Assembly (NCBI GenBank): GCA_017614275.1
Contig: JAGACE010000190.1
Coordinates: forward strand, 1 to 5,646
DNA length: 5,646 nt
Reading direction: 5' to 3'
From: Clostridia bacterium
GTDB lineage: Bacteria; Bacillota; Clostridia; Oscillospirales; Acutalibacteraceae
Shown: piece by piece, positions 1-5,646 of the stretch
Layout of the letters: each line of letters starts with the position of its first letter
How positions within the stretch are numbered: position 1 is the first letter of the stretch
The notes under the pieces: generated by a model
What the model was told of the DNA's origin: nothing
The model's database searches: none
The model's input: the letters and a program-made list of their open reading frames with translations, nothing else
Translations under genes and position numbers: made by a program

Positions 1-2778
1 CTGCTGTCCCAGGCGAAGGACGTCTATGTCACCCTGTGCACGGACGGCCCCGGCCCCGACCCCTCCATGATCTTCCACGCGGTCGACGAGACCGCCCGCC
101 GCCTGGAAAGCATGGCAAAACAGAGAGACGTCCGGGTCCGGCGCGTATCGCGAGAGGAGACCGGCCTTGTTGACGGACAGCGTTACCAGTCTGAAGAACT
201 GAAATACCTTGAAAAGAGCCTGTTCGACCCGACGGCGGAGCGCTGGACGGAAGATGCGGAGCACCTGACCGTCTGCGAGAGCCCGACCGTCTTCGACGAG
301 TGCGAGTGGATCGCCGCCACGGCCCGGAAACTGCTCCGGAAGGAAGGGCTCCGCGCCCGGGACATCGCGGTCATCGTGCGCGACGAGGAGGCGTACCGCA
401 GCGAACTGCTGGCGGCCTTCCGCCGCTATGACCTGCCGGTCTTCGACGACGCGCGCCAGCCCGTGGGGCAGCAGCCGCTGGTCGTCCTCTGCCGGGCGGT
501 CCTGAACCTTCTGGCAAACGGCTTTTCCGCCGACAACCTTCTTCAATATATGAAGACCGGCCTGTGCGGGGCCACCCCCGAGCAGACCGCGGAATTCGAA
601 AACTATGTCTTCACCTGGGACATCCCCGGCAAGGCGTTCCGGGAGGACTTCCCCTGGAACCCCTTCGGACTCGACGCCGCCTACCGCTCCGACGCGGAGG
701 TCGAGGAGGCCCTCGGCCTGCTCAACGAGACCCGAAAAGCCGTCATGGATCCCCTGCTGCGCCTGCGCGGCAGGGTCCGGGACGCCTCCTTCCGGGAGGT
801 CGGCGAGGCGTTCTACCGCTTCCTGACCGACACGAACGTCCCGGAGCAGCTGAAGAACTACGCGGTCCGGCTGGACGAGGCGGGCCTGCCCGACCTCGCC
901 GGCGAACAGGACCGGGTGTGGGACGTGGTCATCGGGACCATCGACCGCCTGACCGCCGTCTACGGCGAGGAACGGGTCCGCTCCATGAAGCAGTACGCCG
1001 ACCTGTTCCACGCCATCCTGTCCATCACGGACCTCGGGCGCATCCCGCAGGGCCTCGACGAGATCATCGTCGCCGGGGCGGACCGCGTGCGCCTGTCCTC
1101 CCCCGACACCGTCTTCGTCGCGGGACTCGAAGAGGGCGTCTTCCCGGCCGTCGTCGGGCAGAGCGGCCTGCTCACTCTGCGCGAGAGAGCCAGTCTCCGG
1201 GACCGTGGACTGGAGCTGTCCTTCTCCGAGGACCTGCGCGCGTCGGAGGAGCGGTTCATCGCCTATTCCGCCGTGGCGGCGCCCCGGCGCCGGCTCTATC
1301 TGTCCTGGCACCGCATCGACACCGCCGGCGGCAGCTATTACCCCTCGGAAGTCATCCGCAACGTGCAGGATCTGTTCGCCGTGGACGATACGGGCGAGAT
1401 CTTGCGGTGCAACTCCGTTCGGACCGACGCGCTCTCCCCCGAATACTACACAGAGACCGAGGCCTCGGCGTTCGCGGCCTATGCCGCCCACCGGAAGGAC
1501 GGCCTGACCGGGGACCTCCCGAACGTGCGGGAAGCTCTGGTGCGGCAGGACGCCGACGGCACCTGGACCGCGAAACTGGACAGCGTGGACCGCGTCCTGC
1601 GGCCCCGCGAATACCGCATCGAGTCCCCCGACGTGGCAACGGCCCTGTTCCGAAACGACATGTCCCTGTCCGCGTCCCGGGTGGACAACTACTACCACTG
1701 CGCCTTCCAGTACTTCTGCCGCTACGGCCTGAACGCCGAGCCCCGGCGGCGGGCCACGCTCGGCGCCAACCACTTCGGCACCATCATCCACTACGTGCTG
1801 GAACAGCTGCTGAAAGAGTCCGACAAGGGCACGTTCGTCGCCCTGTCCCCGGAGGAACTCCGCGGCCGGGTCGACTTCTGGATGGCGGACTACGCGGAGC
1901 GCGAACTCGGCGGGCTGGAGGACAAGACCACCCGCTTCCAGTATCTGTACGACCGGCTGAAGCTCACGTTATACGACGTCTCCGAACGCTTACAGGACGA
2001 ACTTCGCCTCTCGGACTTCGTGCCCGCCGACTTCGAACTGCCGATCGGCGGCGAGGAGACCGCCGTCCCCTCTTATGACCTGGAGCTGCCCGACGGGGGC
2101 ACGCTGTCGGTCCGCGGATACGTCGACCGGGTCGACCTCTGCGAGAAGGACGGAAAGACCTATGTCCGGGTCGTCGACTACAAGAGCGGCGGCAAGGAAT
2201 TCGAACTGTCCGACGTCCTCTACGGGCTGAACCTGCAGATGCTCCTGTACCTGTTCACCATCCGGCAGAACGGCACCGGGAAATACTCCGACGTAGTGCC
2301 CGCGGGCATCCTCTACTACCCCGCCAAGCGGACGGCCGGTTCGGTCGAGCGCCGGGAAGCGTCTCCGGACGAGGCCACCCTGGACAACAAGGGACGCAAC
2401 GGCCAGAACGGCCTGCTCCTGAACGATCCCGATATCCTGGAGGCCATGGAACACGGCCTGCAGGGCAACTACCTGCCCGTCAAAGTCAAACGGGACCTCA
2501 GCGTGGGGCCCGAAAAATCTCTGGCCACCCTGGAGGAACTGGGGCGGCTGCAGCAGCGGATCGATTTCCTGCTGAAGAAGATGGCCTCCGACCTGCATCA
2601 GGGGCGCATCGCCGCCTGCCCGGCGCAGCAGAACGATCACCTGCCCTGCGAATACTGTGACTACACCGCGGTCTGCCGGCCCGAAGAGCCGACGGTCCGC
2701 CTCATCGAATCGCTGTCCCGGGAAGAACTCCTGGCGCAGCTGGAAACGGAGGTGACAGACGATGGCAGCACCGCGTGA
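1..2778 (+). CDS. addB: AddB subunit of the AddAB helicase-nuclease, N-terminus missing
   Basis: This is the non-motor subunit of the AddAB complex, which acts on DNA double-strand ends; it contributes a RecB-type nuclease and, in studied relatives, Chi recognition. The frame is open from base 1, so ATG 67 is an internal Met. 925 codons are visible; family members are about 1150 residues, so roughly 200-250 N-terminal residues, including any Walker A, lie upstream. In window codon numbering, a helicase-like GLEEGVFP motif sits at 375-382. The C-terminal nuclease keeps its expected residues: His597 in HFGTIIH, Asp709 in GYVDRVD, Asp726 and Lys728 in VVDYKSG, and Gln746 in LQMLLYL. Four cysteines fit the AddB iron-sulfur cluster: Cys567 in YYHCAFQYF and Cys883, Cys886, Cys892 in CEYCDYTAVC, with the C-x2-C-x5-C spacing known from Bacillus AddB. 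The usual Pro after the first Cys is Ala here. The stop is TGA 2776-2778, overlapping addA. The nuclease appears intact. The main alternative, RexB of streptococci, is the same family without the cluster. Confidence 0.96.
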   Translation: MLSQAKDVYVTLCTDGPGPDPSMIFHAVDETARRLESMAKQRDVRVRRVSREETGLVDGQRYQSEELKYLEKSLFDPTAERWTEDAEHLTVCESPTVFDECEWIAATARKLLRKEGLRARDIAVIVRDEEAYRSELLAAFRRYDLPVFDDARQPVGQQPLVVLCRAVLNLLANGFSADNLLQYMKTGLCGATPEQTAEFENYVFTWDIPGKAFREDFPWNPFGLDAAYRSDAEVEEALGLLNETRKAVMDPLLRLRGRVRDASFREVGEAFYRFLTDTNVPEQLKNYAVRLDEAGLPDLAGEQDRVWDVVIGTIDRLTAVYGEERVRSMKQYADLFHAILSITDLGRIPQGLDEIIVAGADRVRLSSPDTVFVAGLEEGVFPAVVGQSGLLTLRERASLRDRGLELSFSEDLRASEERFIAYSAVAAPRRRLYLSWHRIDTAGGSYYPSEVIRNVQDLFAVDDTGEILRCNSVRTDALSPEYYTETEASAFAAYAAHRKDGLTGDLPNVREALVRQDADGTWTAKLDSVDRVLRPREYRIESPDVATALFRNDMSLSASRVDNYYHCAFQYFCRYGLNAEPRRRATLGANHFGTIIHYVLEQLLKESDKGTFVALSPEELRGRVDFWMADYAERELGGLEDKTTRFQYLYDRLKLTLYDVSERLQDELRLSDFVPADFELPIGGEETAVPSYDLELPDGGTLSVRGYVDRVDLCEKDGKTYVRVVDYKSGGKEFELSDVLYGLNLQMLLYLFTIRQNGTGKYSDVVPAGILYYPAKRTAGSVERREASPDEATLDNKGRNGQNGLLLNDPDILEAMEHGLQGNYLPVKVKRDLSVGPEKSLATLEELGRLQQRIDFLLKKMASDLHQGRIAACPAQQNDHLPCEYCDYTAVCRPEEPTVRLIESLSREELLAQLETEVTDDGSTA
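2748..2755 (+). promoter_or_regulatory. Ribosome binding site of addA, inside the end of addB
   Basis: GGAGGTGA is a full complement of the 3' anti-Shine-Dalgarno end of 16S rRNA and lies six bases before ATG 2762. It decides the addA start: no other start nearby has such a site, and the Q motif and Walker A follow at the usual distance. It lies within addB codons, so ribosomes finishing addB pass over it; translational coupling is inferred. Confidence 0.88.
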
Positions 2779-5646
2779 ATGGAACCCTGCCCAGGAACTG
2801 GCCATCGAGGCGCGCGGCGGCACTCTGGTCGTCAGCGCGGCCGCCGGCTCCGGCAAAACGGCCGTCCTCGTCGAGCGATACATCCGCCGGCTCACCGACA
2901 CGGAGCATCCCTGTGACGCCGACCGCCTGCTCATCGTCACCTTCACCCGCGCCGCCACGGCGGAGATCCGCTCCCGCCTCTCGGACGCGGTGGCCGAACG
3001 GCTGAAGCAGGATCCTCACAACGAACACCTTCAGAAACAGCAGATGCTGCTACCCTCGGCGCAGATCTGCACCATAGACTCCTTCTGCGCGAACCTGGTG
3101 CGCGAGAACTTCGAACAGCTCGGGCTCTCCCCGGACTTCCGACTCCTGGACGAGACCGAAGTCGGCGTCCTGCAGCAGGCCGCCATGGGACAGGTCGTGG
3201 AAGAACTGTACGCCGAGGAAGATCCGGTCTTCCGCCAGCTGGTCGAACTGCTGGCCACCGGCCGGGACGACGCCTCTCTGGAGGAGAACATCCTCCGGCT
3301 CCACACGTTCTCCCGGGCCTATCCCTCCCCGCAGCGCTGGCTGGAGGAGTCCCTGGCCCTCTATGACGATCCGGGCCCCGCGTTCCGCATCGTACGGCAG
3401 TCCCTCCTCGATCTGCTGGAGAGCTGGAGAGGGCGCTGGAACACAGTCCTTTCTGCCCTGGAAGTGGAACCGCCCGTCGACGGCGTCACCTTCGACGGGA
3501 CCGTCGACTGCATCCGCGTCTATCTGGATCTTCTGGACGAGCTGGAAGGACTCCTGCGAAACGAGCAGTGGGACGCCTTCCGGGAGGCCGTTGACGCCCT
3601 GGATGTCCCCACACTCAAAAAGCCTTCCGTCCCGAAGGATCTGAAGGACCTGTTTTCCTCTCCCGCGCTGGAACTGGCAAAACAGTGGAAGTCCTCTTTC
3701 ACCAACGCGAAACTGAAAGCCGCCTTTGGCGCCTACCATCTGCAGGGCCCCGACGAGGCCCGGGCAGACCACGCCCAGCTGCGCCCGCTGGCGGAGAAAC
3801 TGACCGAAGCCGTGCTTCGGTTCGACACCCTCTACGCCGGGCTCAAGCGCGAAGAGAACGCGCTCGATTTCGCCGACACGGAACTGTTCGCCCTGGAGCT
3901 CCTGGTGGAGGACCCCGGCGCCGAGCCGGTCGTGCCGAAAGAACTGGCGCTGGCTCTGCGGGAGCAGTATGAAGAGATCCTGATCGACGAGTATCAGGAC
4001 ACCAACAAACTGCAGGACACCGTGTTCGCGTCCATCTCCCGGGACGACCTCTTCATGGTCGGCGACGTCAAGCAGAGCATCTATCGCTTCCGCCAGGCCA
4101 TGCCCGAACTCTTCCTGGAGAAGAAGGACACGTACCCGGTCTGCGAGGCCATGCCCTCCTCCTACCCGGCCACCGTCATCCTCGGGAAGAACTACCGCAG
4201 CCGGAAGGGCATCCTGGACACCGTCAACTACACGTTCACCCGTCTGATGAGCCGGGAGGTCGGCGAGATCTCCTACGACGAGTCGGAAAAACTCCGGTTC
4301 GGAGCGGAAGACCGATACCCGGACCGGGACGAACCGGATGTGGAGCTCCACATCGTCGTCCCCGACGCGGAACAGGACAAACGGGAGGCGGAAGCCGCCC
4401 ACATCGCGCGGTTCATCGCGGAGGAGATCGCCCGGAGCAAAGAGACCGACGCGCGTCTGTCCTACCGGGATTTCGCCATCCTCCTTCGCTCCGCGAAGCC
4501 CGCGGGGAACACGTTCCGCAAAGTACTGACCGAGGCGGGCATCCCCGCCTACGCCGAACAGGGCGCCGGCTTCCTGGAGGCCCCGGAAGTCATGACCATG
4601 GTGTCCCTGCTGGAAGTCATCGACAACCCCTTGCAGGACGTCCCACTGCTGGCCGTCCTCCTCTCCCCGGTCTTCGGGTACTCCGAGGAGGAGGTCGCGG
4701 CGCTCCGCGTGGCCTCCCGCCGGGATACGATCTACAAAGCGCTTCTGGCCGCGGAAGAGCGGGGCGATGCACACGTTGCCGTCACCCTCGAACAGCTGCG
4801 CCGGTTCCGCACCCTGGCCGTGTCCATGGGTGCCGGAGAGCTGCTCCGCAAGGTCTATGAGGAGACCTCCTATCCGGCCCTGGCCGGCGCCATGGTCGCC
4901 GGCGACCAGCGGACCGCCAACCTGCGTCTGCTGCTGCAGTACGCCGACAGCTACGACGACAACAGTTCTTACGGTCTGGCCGGCTTCGTCCGGTATCTGG
5001 GCCGTCTGAGAGAACAGGGCGGCGCGCTCACAACGGCTGCCACCCTCTCGCCCAATGCCGATGTCGTGCAGATCATGAGCATCCATAAGAGCAAGGGGCT
5101 GGAATTCAAAGTCTGCATCCTCGCGGACCTGAAGCACCAGTTCAACGACCGGGACCTGAACCGGTCCGTCATCCTCCATCCGGAACTGGGGATCGGCCTG
5201 CGCGGCCGCCAGCCGGACACCGGGTTCACCTATCCGACTCTGGCACACACGGCGCTCAAAGAGGCCTCCCTGCGCAGCGCGCGCTCCGAAGAGCTCCGCG
5301 TCCTCTATGTCGCCATGACCCGGGCAAAGGAGAAACTGATCCTCTCGGCCTGCGACGCGCCGACGAAGAAACAGACGACCGACCCGCTGGTCTCCTCTCT
5401 GGGGTCTGCGGCCGACCGCCTGTACGGAGGCGCCGTCGTCCCGCCGTACGAAGTCCTGCACGCCAGGACCTTCTACCAGTGGCTCCTGATGGCGCTGCTG
5501 CCGCATCCCTCCTGCGCCCCCCTGCGGGCCTTCCTCGGAGAGACCGCGGATCTTCTGCCGTCCGTCCCGGACGAAGCGGACACCGCGCCCCTGCGGGTGG
5601 TCCTCGACCGCACCGAAGCCGCGGAAGCCCTGCCGGCCGCCGAGCC
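2762..5646 (+). CDS. addA: AddA subunit of the AddAB helicase-nuclease, C-terminus missing
   Basis: This is the motor subunit of AddAB: an ATP-dependent 3'-5' helicase of superfamily 1 (UvrD/RecB type) that unwinds broken DNA ends in the cytoplasm. The frame is open from ATG 2762 to the window end, giving 961 codons; relatives have about 1200, so some 250-300 residues are missing. Helicase motifs appear in order: Q motif Gln11; Walker A AAAGSGKT at 26-33 with Lys32; motif Ia VTFTRAATAE at 59-68; TIDSFC at 104-109; Walker B ILIDEYQD at 406-413 with Asp409 and Glu410; motif III VGDVKQSIYRFR at 433-444; motif IV NYRS at 477-480; motif V MSIHKSKGLEF at 772-782; motif VI LYVAMTRAKEK at 848-858 with Arg854. 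The 303 residues between TIDSFC and Walker B hold the family's 1B insertion, including a SYPAT-free stretch typical of AddA rather than short UvrD. Residues 904-916 (FYQWLLMALLPHP) match the AddA segment leading to the nuclease domain, which itself is off-window. All ATPase residues are present, so the motor looks functional. It overlaps addB by 17 bp and is preceded by a perfect ribosome binding site. PcrA/UvrD is excluded by the long 1B and 2B regions and the addB neighbour. Confidence 0.97.
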   Translation, partial: MAAPREWNPAQELAIEARGGTLVVSAAAGSGKTAVLVERYIRRLTDTEHPCDADRLLIVTFTRAATAEIRSRLSDAVAERLKQDPHNEHLQKQQMLLPSAQICTIDSFCANLVRENFEQLGLSPDFRLLDETEVGVLQQAAMGQVVEELYAEEDPVFRQLVELLATGRDDASLEENILRLHTFSRAYPSPQRWLEESLALYDDPGPAFRIVRQSLLDLLESWRGRWNTVLSALEVEPPVDGVTFDGTVDCIRVYLDLLDELEGLLRNEQWDAFREAVDALDVPTLKKPSVPKDLKDLFSSPALELAKQWKSSFTNAKLKAAFGAYHLQGPDEARADHAQLRPLAEKLTEAVLRFDTLYAGLKREENALDFADTELFALELLVEDPGAEPVVPKELALALREQYEEILIDEYQDTNKLQDTVFASISRDDLFMVGDVKQSIYRFRQAMPELFLEKKDTYPVCEAMPSSYPATVILGKNYRSRKGILDTVNYTFTRLMSREVGEISYDESEKLRFGAEDRYPDRDEPDVELHIVVPDAEQDKREAEAAHIARFIAEEIARSKETDARLSYRDFAILLRSAKPAGNTFRKVLTEAGIPAYAEQGAGFLEAPEVMTMVSLLEVIDNPLQDVPLLAVLLSPVFGYSEEEVAALRVASRRDTIYKALLAAEERGDAHVAVTLEQLRRFRTLAVSMGAGELLRKVYEETSYPALAGAMVAGDQRTANLRLLLQYADSYDDNSSYGLAGFVRYLGRLREQGGALTTAATLSPNADVVQIMSIHKSKGLEFKVCILADLKHQFNDRDLNRSVILHPELGIGLRGRQPDTGFTYPTLAHTALKEASLRSARSEELRVLYVAMTRAKEKLILSACDAPTKKQTTDPLVSSLGSAADRLYGGAVVPPYEVLHARTFYQWLLMALLPHPSCAPLRAFLGETADLLPSVPDEADTAPLRVVLDRTEAAEALPAAE

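Noticed and set aside
67..69. ATG 67 as the start of addB
   Set aside because: The frame is open through base 1 and reads as plausible AddB sequence before it. No ribosome binding site precedes it, and the protein would lack some 200 or more residues of the family.
792..807. A 16-bp exact direct repeat, also at 4252-4267, encoding REVGE in both addB and addA
   Set aside because: In addA the stretch fits the family's usual sequence after motif IV, and in addB it is ordinary coding sequence. With such a biased base composition one such match is plausible by chance, and no repeat boundary or third copy was seen.
564..2078. A 504-codon + strand frame inside addB
   Set aside because: Its product is dominated by Arg, Pro, Gly and Ala, the usual look of a shifted frame in a GC-rich gene, and addB is clearly conserved throughout this stretch.
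1990..2958. A 322-codon open frame on the minus strand across the addB end and addA start
   Set aside because: It is in register with addB codons and ends at the TTA codon at 1990. The strand-matched frame upstream is equally open to the window start apart from the other TTA, so this is codon bias and not a gene.
4883..4903. A 7-bp all-GC inverted repeat (GCCGGCG / CGCCGGC, 7-base loop) as a possible terminator or regulatory hairpin
   Set aside because: It lies well inside addA between motifs IV and V, encodes AGAMVAG with the gene's common Ala/Gly codons, and has no T-run after it.
3050..5506. An 818-codon open frame on the minus strand, fully antisense to addA
   Set aside because: Its codons are exactly in register with addA codons, so a stop needs TTA, CTA or TCA in addA. 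That GC-rich gene avoids them, and the frame ends precisely at the single CTA (Leu97). The product is Gly/Gln/Val-rich with no recognisable domain.
1..5646. An undescribed defence or mobile system, given the nuclease-helicase pairing
   Set aside because: Both genes match AddAB along their visible length, with the standard order, motifs and spacing. No extra gene, flanking repeat, integrase or att-like site is in the window.

Overview
The window holds a two-gene stretch of one operon: the 3' part of addB followed by the 5' part of addA, both on the + strand. They encode the two subunits of the AddAB (RexBA-type) helicase-nuclease, which processes double-strand DNA breaks for RecA-dependent recombination. 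Both genes run off the window: addB is open from base 1 with its N-terminus missing, and addA is open to base 5646 with its C-terminal nuclease domain missing. About 1886 codons are visible, with essentially no intergenic DNA.

The organism is probably a GC-rich member of the Bacillota, most likely a clostridium such as an Oscillospirales/Ruminococcaceae-type anaerobe. The reasons are the addB-addA order, an AddB of the kind with a C-terminal nuclease and four cluster cysteines, and a perfect GGAGGTGA ribosome binding site. GC content looks above 60% by eye and third codon positions are strongly G/C. The genus-level assignment is weak inference; the gene family assignment is strong.

Layout: 1-2778 is addB (partial). 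It covers the later part of the inactivated helicase-like region and the complete C-terminal RecB-type nuclease domain with its iron-sulfur cysteines. 2748-2755 is the addA ribosome binding site, lying inside addB. 2762-5646 is addA (partial), with the whole set of UvrD/Rep-type helicase motifs from Walker A to motif VI. The genes overlap by 17 bp in different frames, which suggests translational coupling and equal subunit supply.

Working together (family knowledge): AddA supplies the ATP-driven 3'-5' helicase motor and one nuclease. AddB supplies the second nuclease, the cluster-stabilised DNA-end-binding region and, in studied relatives, Chi recognition. The complex unwinds and trims broken ends until Chi, then leaves a 3' single-stranded tail for RecA. 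I found no mobile element, RNA gene, CRISPR, promoter or terminator, and no sign of an undescribed system. The long antisense reading frames are explained by codon usage.
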